Positions 24,799 through 32,557 of a DNA stretch of 38,437 nt are shown here, piece after piece. Every line of letters begins with the position of its first letter. The stretch's first letter is position 1. The position numbers and the translations under genes are program-made. The stretch spans positions 6,587 through 45,023 of the forward strand of contig PLSM01000144.1 in NCBI GenBank assembly GCA_003165075.1, given 5' to 3'. The stretch is from Acidobacteriaceae bacterium (GTDB lineage Bacteria > Acidobacteriota > Terriglobia > Terriglobales > Acidobacteriaceae). The notes beneath the pieces were generated by a model. It saw nothing but the letters and a program-made list of their open reading frames with translations, was not told the origin of the DNA and searched no databases.

Positions 24799-27700
24799 AT
24801 GCACAGGTTTTCCCTCCCTGTACCGTTTTGCCGCTGCATTGCGTTGCGCCTTTTGCTGGCTTGTTGCCTGGTCGCTCTGGCCGCAAGCCCGCTGGCGGCG
24901 CAATCTACCTATGGCGCCATCCTCGGCACGGTGCGCGACTCCAGCGGTGCGCTGCTTCAGGGCGCGCAGATCACCTTGGTCAACTCCGGCACCGCCGCCA
25001 CGCGCTCCGCGGTCACCGACGCCAACGGAAACTACGCCTTCCGCAACATCGATGTGGGCGAGTACAAACTCACCATCGCCGCGCCCGGTTTCCACACTGA
25101 GTCGCTTCCCTCCATTGCCCTCACCGCCCGCGAAACCCGCCGCATGGACGCCACCCTCAAGCTGGGCGCTGAGACCCAGACCGTTATAGTCGTCGACGAT
25201 CCCACCCCAGTCATCACCACCGACGTCTCCAACCTCGCCGAAACCAAGATCGGCGACGAGCTTGTCGAACTTCCTATCGCCATCTACTCCCGCTCCACCG
25301 GCTCCACCAGTCCCATCTCCACTCTCACCACCGAAGCCGGCGTGCAGACCGACGACAGTGGCAATCTCGACGTGATGGGCACCACCGCCGCCTTGCTCAG
25401 CGTCACCATCGACGGCATTTCCTCTGTAGGCGTCGAATACTCCGGCCCCGTCAACGAAATGTTTCCCTCCTTCAACTCCATTGAGGAGATCCGCGTCAGC
25501 GAGTCCAACAACAACGCCGAGTTCTCCGGCGTCGCCGACATCACCACCGTCTCCAAGGCCGGCACCAGCCATTTCCACGGCGGCGTCTTTGAGAACGCTG
25601 AGAACACGGTGTTGAACTCCAACAACATCTTCGCGCTCGCTAAGCCGAAGATCATCATGAACGACTTCGGCGGCACCCTCGGCGGCCCTCTTCGCTTCCG
25701 GCCGTTCTTCAAAGGCGCAAATCAGACTTTCTTCTTCGCCAGCTTCGAGGGGCTTCGCCTGCCCCGCGAAACGCCCATCCTGCTCAGCGTTCCTTCCGCT
25801 GACATGCGCAACGGCAACGTCGCCAGCTATCTTGCCGGGCAGGGCGTCTCCGCCATTTACCAACCCGACGGAGTCACGCCCATCGACCCCACCAACGTCA
25901 CGGTGTCCGCCCTCTCCGCCAAACTGCTTAACGTACTGATGCCCACCCCCAACTACGGCGAGGTCGGCTCCTACGCCAACAACTACCAGATCAATTTCCC
26001 CTCGCCCATCTCCGCCAACCAGGGTGACGTGCGGCTCGATCAGATCATCTCCTCGCGCCAAACCGTCTTCGCGCGTTTCTCTTACAAGAACCGCCAGGTC
26101 ACTACAGCGCCCTCCGCCGCCTGCACGTTTACTTATTGCGCTGAGGCCGGCAGTCCGCTGCAGGGTGGATACAACACTCCGGAAATTGACGAGGGCATGA
26201 CCTTCGCGCATAACTTCATTTTTTCGCCCGGCCTGATGAACGAGTTCCGCGGCGGCTTCAATGCCCAGCACACTTCCGAGACCCAGAGCTACTCCACCAC
26301 ATCCTTGCTCGCGCAGACCGGCATCAGCGTCCCCCAGCCGGACCTCGAGTGGTCTGAGGCGCCTCAGGTGCTCATCAACGGCTTCATGTCCACTGGCGCA
26401 GGCAACCCCGGCGTGCAGCGCGGTCAAATCATTCAGCTTCTCGACAACGTCACCTGGACCCATCGCAACCATGCCTTCAAGTTCGGCGCCGATTTCAAAC
26501 GCCTCACCGATCACGACGACAATGTATTCGGCAACTACCGCTCCGGCTGGTATGTCTTCGATGGCTCTTCAGACGTGGGCAAGAATGTCGGCGATCCCTA
26601 CACCGCATTCCTGCTTGGGCTGCCCGATTACACCGAGGTCAGCTCCACCAACAGCCCCACCATGAACGGCCTCGGCTACGCCTATTCCTTCTATGGTCAG
26701 GACGATTGGAAGATCACGCCCAATCTCACTCTCAACCTTGGACTGCGCTACGAGCTCCATCCGCCCATCAGGGACACCCACTACAACACCGCCATCTTCC
26801 AGCCCGACTACACCACCGGCGCTGCTGGCCAGGCGGTCCAGGGCGCCGTCGTGGTTCCCAACGCGCAGGCCTTGTCCTTTACGTCTCAGGACTTCGCTAG
26901 CGCCATCGCGCCCACGCCCATCCTAACCGCGGCGCAGGCCGGACTTCCCCAGTCTCTGCGTTACACCGACAGAACCGATTGGGGTCCGCGCCTCGGCTTC
27001 GCTTGGCGTCCCTACGGCAACGACCATACTGTGGTGCGCGGCGGATGGGGCCGCTTCATTGAGACGCCGCTGGGCTTTTCGCTCGTCTCCGGCTGGGCCG
27101 TCCATGCAAGTTACGTCGGCACCTATAATCAGGATTTCCAGTCCGGCACCACCACCCCGCTCCTGAGCTTTGCAGATCCCTTCAACCCCGCCTCGGGCAG
27201 TTCCACCGGGACCGCTGGCTTCTATTACGCCTTTCCCATCCACTACAAGGATCCTTCCGTACAGCAGTGGAACCTGACTCTCGAACAGGATCTGGGCAAC
27301 AATACTGGCATGCGGCTCTCCTACACCGGCAGCCACGGCCAGAACCTTGAGACTATGGTGGACCTCAATCAGGTGCCGGCCAATCCCTTTGGCTACTCCA
27401 ACACCGACCCCGGTGCAGCGGCTTCCGGCGCCTGCACTCTCGGTGACGGCTCCCTGGTTTCCGACCACCGCACCTATCCCTGTTGGAGCGTCGTCCAGAG
27501 CGTCGAGAATGCCGCCGAGAGCAACTATTCCAGCGCCACCGTCGAAGTCTCGCGCCACAGCGGCAAGAGCATCACCTTCGACGCCAGCTATAACTTCACC
27601 CGCGATCTCTCCAACGCCGGCGGAGCCACACCTAACGCCCTTGCCGTCGCCGGCGGCACCTACCTCACTGACCGCTTCCATCCCGGCCTCGACTACGGCA

Positions 27701-28317
27701 ACGTCACCTATGATCGCCAGCACCGCTTCCTCACCACCTATCTCTATAACCTGCCCTTGGGCAAAAACCAGCGCTGGTTGAGCACCTCCTCCGCCATGAA
27801 CAGGTTTGTCGGCGACTGGCAACTGGCCGGTGTCACTGTCCTGCAGTCCGGCCCGTTCCTCACCCCGTATCAACAATCGGTCGACCCCGCCAACACCAAT
27901 ATCCTCACCACTGTCGGCCAGGCCCGTCCCGATCAGATCAGTACGGTTCCGCTCTACGCGCCACGGCGCACCACCACCCAGTGGCTCAATCCCGCGGCCT
28001 TTCCTTATCAGAATTTGGCGGTCAACTTTGGGACCCCCAACCAGGTCGGCATCGGCCGCTTCGGCAATGCCCCCGTGGGCGGCGTGGTCGGCCCCGGTAC
28101 CGCCAACTTTTCGCTCTCGCTCATGAAGAGCTTTGCGCTCTACGAGCAGTCCCGCTTCCAGTTCAGCGCCGAGGCCGCCAACGTCTTCAACCACCGCAAC
28201 TACGAACCGCCCAACATGCAAGTCGATTCCGGCGGCTTCGGCTCCATCACCGCTCTCCAAACCGCCGAAGGCGCCGGCCCCCGCAGCCTCGAACTGTCTG
28301 GGCGCATCACTTTCTAA
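24799..28317 (+). CDS. Oar-like TonB-dependent receptor with N-terminal carboxypeptidase-regulatory-like domain
   Basis: 1172 residues. Signal peptide (LRLLLACCLVALAASPLAAQ), then a beta-sandwich carboxypeptidase-regulatory-like domain at about residues 35-115 (ILGTVRDSSGALLQGAQITL ... DANGNYAFRNIDVGEYKLTI), a plug-like domain (about 130-250) and a very large barrel that ends in a terminal Phe (SLELSGRITF), the outer-membrane assembly signal. This OmpA-related Oar class is greatly expanded in Terriglobia and is thought to import large glycans or peptides, but the ligand is unknown. ATG 24799 has AAAGGTGA upstream. It has no adjacent SusD or enzyme gene. Its high GC third positions produce long open frames on the opposite strand that are not genes. 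Confidence 0.92.
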   Translation: MHRFSLPVPFCRCIALRLLLACCLVALAASPLAAQSTYGAILGTVRDSSGALLQGAQITLVNSGTAATRSAVTDANGNYAFRNIDVGEYKLTIAAPGFHTESLPSIALTARETRRMDATLKLGAETQTVIVVDDPTPVITTDVSNLAETKIGDELVELPIAIYSRSTGSTSPISTLTTEAGVQTDDSGNLDVMGTTAALLSVTIDGISSVGVEYSGPVNEMFPSFNSIEEIRVSESNNNAEFSGVADITTVSKAGTSHFHGGVFENAENTVLNSNNIFALAKPKIIMNDFGGTLGGPLRFRPFFKGANQTFFFASFEGLRLPRETPILLSVPSADMRNGNVASYLAGQGVSAIYQPDGVTPIDPTNVTVSALSAKLLNVLMPTPNYGEVGSYANNYQINFPSPISANQGDVRLDQIISSRQTVFARFSYKNRQVTTAPSAACTFTYCAEAGSPLQGGYNTPEIDEGMTFAHNFIFSPGLMNEFRGGFNAQHTSETQSYSTTSLLAQTGISVPQPDLEWSEAPQVLINGFMSTGAGNPGVQRGQIIQLLDNVTWTHRNHAFKFGADFKRLTDHDDNVFGNYRSGWYVFDGSSDVGKNVGDPYTAFLLGLPDYTEVSSTNSPTMNGLGYAYSFYGQDDWKITPNLTLNLGLRYELHPPIRDTHYNTAIFQPDYTTGAAGQAVQGAVVVPNAQALSFTSQDFASAIAPTPILTAAQAGLPQSLRYTDRTDWGPRLGFAWRPYGNDHTVVRGGWGRFIETPLGFSLVSGWAVHASYVGTYNQDFQSGTTTPLLSFADPFNPASGSSTGTAGFYYAFPIHYKDPSVQQWNLTLEQDLGNNTGMRLSYTGSHGQNLETMVDLNQVPANPFGYSNTDPGAAASGACTLGDGSLVSDHRTYPCWSVVQSVENAAESNYSSATVEVSRHSGKSITFDASYNFTRDLSNAGGATPNALAVAGGTYLTDRFHPGLDYGNVTYDRQHRFLTTYLYNLPLGKNQRWLSTSSAMNRFVGDWQLAGVTVLQSGPFLTPYQQSVDPANTNILTTVGQARPDQISTVPLYAPRRTTTQWLNPAAFPYQNLAVNFGTPNQVGIGRFGNAPVGGVVGPGTANFSLSLMKSFALYEQSRFQFSAEAANVFNHRNYEPPNMQVDSGGFGSITALQTAEGAGPRSLELSGRITF

Positions 28318-28368
28318 CACCCGCCGCTAGGCCGAGAGATTCTGAACTAGGGAGCGAAGGAGGATCGA

Positions 28369-28821
28369 ATGAAGCTATGGGTGATGCGCATTATTGGCGC
28401 ATTGAACATCTTGTTTACTGGGCTAGGTGTGTACTATTTCGTTGCTATGATTGGCATGCGCTGGCGTAAGTGGCCTGGTCCCCCATCTCAATCTGCCTGG
28501 GCTATCTACATATTGCTTAGCGCTATAAGTCTGTCTTTTCTTGCTTTTCTTGGATATGCAGGAGTGAAACTCATCAAGGTAGACGAATCCGTACTCCGAC
28601 CGCTAGGAGTGACATTCATATTGGAGTTACTATTTGTGATTGCGATCATCTTAGTGGATTGGACCGTGCTTCCAGCTCCCATAGCTAAGATTGCGGTCGG
28701 CTTTTGGGAGGGTGGAATAGACCCTCTCACTCCGCAGTTTCTGACCGGATATCCTTTGGTCGGGGCGGTTGCTGTCCTACTCTTGTCGATGAAGAAAAAA
28801 AGACCTTCACGCCCTGAATAG
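28369..28821 (+). CDS. Small membrane protein of unknown function (150 aa)
   Basis: Four hydrophobic segments: IIGALNILFTGLGVYYFVAM, WAIYILLSAISLSFLAFLGYAGV, LGVTFILELLFVIAIILVDW and YPLVGAVAVLLLS, with a basic C-terminus (KKKRPSRPE). I do not recognise a family. The ribosome site AAGGAGG (28357-28363) five bases before ATG 28369 is ideal, which supports a real gene. The coding sequence is noticeably richer in A and T than its neighbours, which may indicate transfer. It lies 51 bases after the Oar-like gene in the same direction, so co-transcription is possible. It converges on another small membrane protein gene. Confidence 0.7.
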   Translation: MKLWVMRIIGALNILFTGLGVYYFVAMIGMRWRKWPGPPSQSAWAIYILLSAISLSFLAFLGYAGVKLIKVDESVLRPLGVTFILELLFVIAIILVDWTVLPAPIAKIAVGFWEGGIDPLTPQFLTGYPLVGAVAVLLLSMKKKRPSRPE

Positions 28822-28822
28822 T

Positions 28823-28870
28823 GGCCGGGCGCCCCATCCTTCTCTTCCCTCTAGCGAAGAGTGGGCGGCC
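28823..28870. repeat. Divergent palindromic element between converging genes (possible copy 3)
   Basis: Nested inverted repeats: GGCCG (28823-28827) with CGGCC (28866-28870), CCCA (28833-28836) with TGGG (28862-28865), and CTCTT (28842-28846) with AAGAG (28857-28861). The GCGCCCCATCCTT stretch resembles the left half of copy 1 (GTGCCCCATCCTT). It starts two bases after a stop codon and could serve as a 3' processing or terminator hairpin. Confidence 0.45.
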
Positions 28871-28892
28871 GCAAAGCTCCAGGCAAGTATTG

Positions 28893-29345
28893 CTACCTTC
28901 CGATGAACGCAACTGCCATCAGAGCGGCAGCGACAAAATTGAGTATCGACTGAAGCAAGTTTCCGCCATTTAGTCTTTTGCGCTCCTTGCTGAGCTGAGC
29001 CACATCGTCGCTTTCGATCGCGGCAACCCTCTTATAAATCGGAACTTTAATCACCTTTGAAATAGATCCGGCAACCAGCCAGAGGGCAAGACCAGCAGTG
29101 ATCCATCGATTGCTAAAACCGTAGAAATAAAAATATGGGATCGCTCCAAGAAAAGGAATGGTCAATACCGTATGCATGAAGGGAGACCTGGCGGAATGAT
29201 AATAGAGCGATCCTAAAAAATGTTTAAATGCGGGTCCATCCATGTCGTTCATAACCTTCCGAAGCACCCCGGCAATAAATATCAACAGTGCAGCATTGAT
29301 CGCCACGGAAACAAAAAGCAGAATTTCAGCCAAAGTCTGATTCAT
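28893..29345 (-). CDS. Small four-helix membrane protein of unknown function (150 aa)
   Basis: Four hydrophobic segments: ILLFVSVAINAALLIFIAGVL, TVLTIPFLGAIPYFYFYGF, WITAGLALWLVAGSISKVI and a C-terminal LLQSILNFVAAALMAVAF, with a charged linker (ESDDVAQLSKERKRLNGG) before the last. Topology and the N-terminal helix/loop pattern faintly recall DUF1772-type four-helix proteins, but I see no diagnostic motif and would not transfer a function. ATG 29345 has AGGAAA upstream and is preferred over TTG 29375, which has none. Like its converging neighbour it is relatively AT-rich. Confidence 0.65.
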   Translation of the reverse strand: MNQTLAEILLFVSVAINAALLIFIAGVLRKVMNDMDGPAFKHFLGSLYYHSARSPFMHTVLTIPFLGAIPYFYFYGFSNRWITAGLALWLVAGSISKVIKVPIYKRVAAIESDDVAQLSKERKRLNGGNLLQSILNFVAAALMAVAFIGR

Positions 29346-29468
29346 ATTTTCCTGATTTGCTAGAAGCGGTTTCAATTCCCATACCAGAATGCTATCCGAA
29401 GGATGACTGGCGGTTGGTCCAGGTCTGGATCTTCAGACCTATGAGAACGCCAACTGTGAGCTGTCCCC

Positions 29469-31325
29469 CTACTTCCCCATCCCCTCGGTAATCGTCACAA
29501 TCCGGTCCACTCCCGGCACGGTGAAGTTCTCCATCTTGCCGCTCGGCCAGTGCACCTCGATCGCGTCTACCGTGGTCGCCTGTCCCAGCCCGAAGTGCGG
29601 CCGCGGGTCGTTGCTGCTGAGATAACTGCCGCCGCTCAACACATCTCCGCGCTGCTTCATGCCGTTCGCGGTCACATACACCGTGGAGCCCACAGCGTCG
29701 CGCGGACTCTTCGGGCCGCCCACCAGTTTCAACTCCAGCCAGTGGTTTTTGTTGGGGTCCACGTTGCGCAGCAACACCGGGTGCCCGTCCATGACGTTGA
29801 TCACCGCATCCAGTTTGCCGTCGTTGAACAGGTCGCCCACCGCCATGCCGCGCCCCGCAATCACCACTGCCAGCCCCGTGCCTTCCACCGCCGGCACATT
29901 CTCAAACCGCTTGCCCTCGATGTTGCGGAACAGCATCGGGCGCTCTTTCCAACTCGTTCCCCAGTTGTACTTATCGGCCTGCGGGTACACGTGCCCGTCG
30001 GCCATCAACAGGTCTTTCCAACCGTCGTTGTCGTAGTCCATGAAGGCGTCGCCCCAGCTCAGGAAGGGAACCGTGATCTCGCCCAGCCCCATGTGATAGC
30101 TGATATCGGTCAGGTTCGCGTCGCCTTCGTTGTGATACAGCGGCTTGTAGCTGTCGCTGAACGTGGTGTCGAACACATCCAGCATTCCATTGTTCTCGTA
30201 GTCGCCCACCGCGATGCCCATTGACGCTGTCTCGCGCCCGGCCTCATCCAGGGCGAATCCTGAGGCGTAACTCACATCCTCAAACGTCCCGTCGCCCTTG
30301 TTCAGGTAGAGATAGTTGGGCGTCGAGTCGTTGCCCACCAGCAGGTCGGGCTTGCCGTCGTTGTTGATGTCCGCAAACACCACGCCCAGCCCGTAGTACC
30401 CGGGCTTGTCGGCCACGCCCGCCTTCTCGCTCACATCCGTAAACGTCCCGTCGCCATTGTTGTGAAACAGGTGATCGGGTTCGCCCTTCAGTCCTCTCGG
30501 GCCGCAGCTCACCTGCTCGCCCCTGAAGGTACAGAATGCGTTGGGAACCCCGTTTTCACTGGCCACAGGCAGGTTGTTGCGGTCATAGTGCAGGTAGCCC
30601 GCCACAAACAAATCCAGCCGTCCGTCGCCGTCGTAGTCACCCCAGGTGGCGCCGCTCGACCAGTTCCCCAGCGCCACGCCCGCCTTATCGCTCACATCCG
30701 TAAACGTCCCGTTGTGGTTGTTGTGGTAGAGCCGGTTCTTGCCCCAGTTCGACACAAAGATGTCGGGCCAGCCGTCATTGTCAAAGTCGGCAATGGCCAC
30801 CCCCGTGCCCCACCGGTCGTTGGTCACTCCTGCCTTCGCCGCCACATCGGTAAACGTGCCATCGTGATTGTTATGGAACAGTGCTGCGTGCGGTGGAGTC
30901 TCCTTGCCGTCCAGCGCGTCGAAGGTCGAGCCGTTCACCACATAGATGTCCAGCCAGCCGTCGTTGTCATAGTCGATCAGGCCCACCCCCGAGCCCTTGG
31001 TCTCCACAATGTAGTCCTTGGCCGGAGTGCCCATCTTGTGTGTCCAGTGCGTCAGCCCAGCCTTCTCCGACGCATCCTCAAACACCACCGGCCCGCTTTT
31101 CACAAAGCCGCCCGCAGTAATCGGCCGGTGCTGCGCATCAAGCTGCATGGGATGTGGAGAGCTGTTGTCCTCGGTGCCCGAAGCCGCGGTCTGGGTAGCC
31201 GCCGGCTTTTCCGTTTGCTGCCCGGGGTTCGAAGCGCCGGGATTTGTCGATTGTGCAGCAAGAAGTGCGGGAGCCCCCGCCGCCAGCAATCCCCATACGG
31301 TGGTCGTGCGTATCACCTCAAACAT
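29469..31325 (-). CDS. Secreted CRTAC1-type protein: FG-GAP/VCBS repeats plus ASPIC/UnbV domain
   Basis: 618 residues with a signal peptide (TTVWGLLAAGAPALLAAQ). Residues 85-500 hold at least seven FG-GAP/VCBS-like blades with the recurring Ca-binding pattern D-x-D-N-D-G (DYDNDGWLDIYV, DFDNDGWPDIFV, DYDGDGRLDLFV, DINNDGKPDLLV, DYDNDGWKDLLM), which build a beta-propeller. The C-terminal 75 residues carry the ASPIC/UnbV domain (RDAVGSTVYVTANG ... FGLGQATTVDAIEVHWPSGK). The family is common in Acidobacteria and Planctomycetes, extracellular or periplasmic, and has no settled enzyme activity. It lies 69 bases after the small secreted protein of the two-component operon and may belong to that transcript. 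Confidence 0.88.
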   Translation of the reverse strand: MFEVIRTTTVWGLLAAGAPALLAAQSTNPGASNPGQQTEKPAATQTAASGTEDNSSPHPMQLDAQHRPITAGGFVKSGPVVFEDASEKAGLTHWTHKMGTPAKDYIVETKGSGVGLIDYDNDGWLDIYVVNGSTFDALDGKETPPHAALFHNNHDGTFTDVAAKAGVTNDRWGTGVAIADFDNDGWPDIFVSNWGKNRLYHNNHNGTFTDVSDKAGVALGNWSSGATWGDYDGDGRLDLFVAGYLHYDRNNLPVASENGVPNAFCTFRGEQVSCGPRGLKGEPDHLFHNNGDGTFTDVSEKAGVADKPGYYGLGVVFADINNDGKPDLLVGNDSTPNYLYLNKGDGTFEDVSYASGFALDEAGRETASMGIAVGDYENNGMLDVFDTTFSDSYKPLYHNEGDANLTDISYHMGLGEITVPFLSWGDAFMDYDNDGWKDLLMADGHVYPQADKYNWGTSWKERPMLFRNIEGKRFENVPAVEGTGLAVVIAGRGMAVGDLFNDGKLDAVINVMDGHPVLLRNVDPNKNHWLELKLVGGPKSPRDAVGSTVYVTANGMKQRGDVLSGGSYLSSNDPRPHFGLGQATTVDAIEVHWPSGKMENFTVPGVDRIVTITEGMGK

Positions 31326-31394
31326 GGCAGCCAGTATACGGTGTGGGGCAGGGGCAAGTATCGGCCTAAAGTTGGAACCAGCAGGCTTCCCGCT

Positions 31395-31910
31395 CTACTC
31401 GTCCCCAATCTCGTAGGTAATCCCAAACCGTCCAATCTGAATCAACGCCTTATCCGCCGGCGGCCAAATGTGCAGGCTCTCCACACGCGTCTTTCCTGCA
31501 ATCCTGTGCGCGTCCGTATTCCCCACCAGCGCCCCCGTCGTGGCCACGTTGATGTGAACCTTCAGCGCCTCTTCTCCATCCCGCACCCATCCAAAAACAT
31601 ATTCGCCCGGCTTCAGCGCGATGCCTCCTACGCGAATCGGCGTTTGCACCACAAGATAATGCGAGTACTTCCCGTCCGCCGAATACCCCGCCGTAATCAG
31701 CACCACTCCTGCAATGTAGCGGCCCCGGCTGTTCACAATGCCGCTGGCGGTGCGCATCTCGGTCTCGATGTGTTCCTTTTCAACCGGTGCCCGTGCCGGC
31801 AGCAGCGAGGCCAGTTCGGCGTCCGTAGCTTGCCGCCAAACCGGTTTCTGAGCCCGCGCCAGCGCACAAAACAGCAGCAATAGAAATGCGGAAAGAATAG
31901 CCCTCTTCAT
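31395..31910 (-). CDS. Secreted protein of unknown function (171 aa)
   Basis: A clear signal peptide (ILSAFLLLLFCALARAQ) precedes a soluble domain of about 150 residues rich in beta-strand-like segments (RYIAGVVLITAGYSADGKYSHYLVVQTPIRVGGIALKPGEYVFGW). I recognise no family. ATG 31910 overlaps the stop of the response-regulator gene in an ATGA junction, so it is translationally coupled to the two-component system. That suggests a periplasmic accessory or output protein of the same signalling unit. Confidence 0.7.
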   Translation of the reverse strand: MKRAILSAFLLLLFCALARAQKPVWRQATDAELASLLPARAPVEKEHIETEMRTASGIVNSRGRYIAGVVLITAGYSADGKYSHYLVVQTPIRVGGIALKPGEYVFGWVRDGEEALKVHINVATTGALVGNTDAHRIAGKTRVESLHIWPPADKALIQIGRFGITYEIGDE

Positions 31911-32557
31911 GGTGTCGGCTTCCTCAGGGATTCCAGTGGAACAATGCCGCGCTGGATCGCGGCGGTCGCGGCCTGGGTGCGGTCGGTTACCCCCAACTTG
32001 CCCAGCAGGCTATTGATGTGGGTCTTCACCGTGGCCTCCGTAATCTCCAGCACCGTCGCAATCTCCTTGTTGCTCTTGCCGTGCACAATCTGTTCCAGCA
32101 CGTCGAACTCGCGCGGAGTCAGTTCCTCGGTGCCCATGCGCTCAGCCAGGCGCTGCGCAATCGCCGGCGGAATATACGTCTTGCCCGCATGCACCGTGCG
32201 AATAGTTGCGATCAGTTCCTCGCTGGTCATGCCCTTCAGCAGGTAGGCTCGCGCCCCGGCCTGCAACGCGCGAAAGATATCCTCATCGCCGTCATAGGTT
32301 GTCAGCACGATGAACCGCGCCTGCGGCGTCTCCATGCGGATGCGCTGAATCACGTCCACCCCGCCCATCCGTGGCAGGCGCAGATCGATCAGCGTGATGT
32401 TCGGTTGCTGCTTGCGAAACTGCGTGATGGCTTCCACGCCGTCCGCGGCCTCGCCCACCACCTCGATGCCGTCCACCACCTTCAGTAGCGCCACCAGCCC
32501 TTGGCGCACCACATGGTGATCTTCCACGACCAGAACCCGTATCGATTCTTCTGTCAC
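31907..32557 (-). CDS. NarL/LuxR-type response regulator
   Basis: 216 residues. The receiver domain has the acidic pair in VVEDHHVV, the phosphoacceptor Asp58 in ITLIDLRLPRMGG, the switch Thr in LTTYDGDED and the Lys in AYLLKG. A linker is followed by the LuxR helix-turn-helix (LTPREFDVLEQIVHGKSNKEIATVLEITEATVKTHINSLLGKLGV). Start GTG 32557 overlaps the kinase stop in a GTGA junction, and it should be phosphorylated by that kinase. Regulated genes are unknown; the coupled secreted protein and the receptor-like genes nearby are candidates. Confidence 0.95.
   Translation of the reverse strand: MTEESIRVLVVEDHHVVRQGLVALLKVVDGIEVVGEAADGVEAITQFRKQQPNITLIDLRLPRMGGVDVIQRIRMETPQARFIVLTTYDGDEDIFRALQAGARAYLLKGMTSEELIATIRTVHAGKTYIPPAIAQRLAERMGTEELTPREFDVLEQIVHGKSNKEIATVLEITEATVKTHINSLLGKLGVTDRTQAATAAIQRGIVPLESLRKPTP

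Noticed and set aside
24721..26514. 597-codon open frame on the minus strand under the Oar-like gene
   Set aside because: Gly/Val/Asp-rich translation typical of an antisense shadow; the plus-strand gene has a signal peptide, regulatory-like domain and terminal Phe.
30462..31883. 473-codon open frame on the plus strand opposite the CRTAC1 and secreted-protein genes
   Set aside because: It runs across two minus-strand genes that have clear signal peptides and domains; its own translation shows no fold or membrane pattern.
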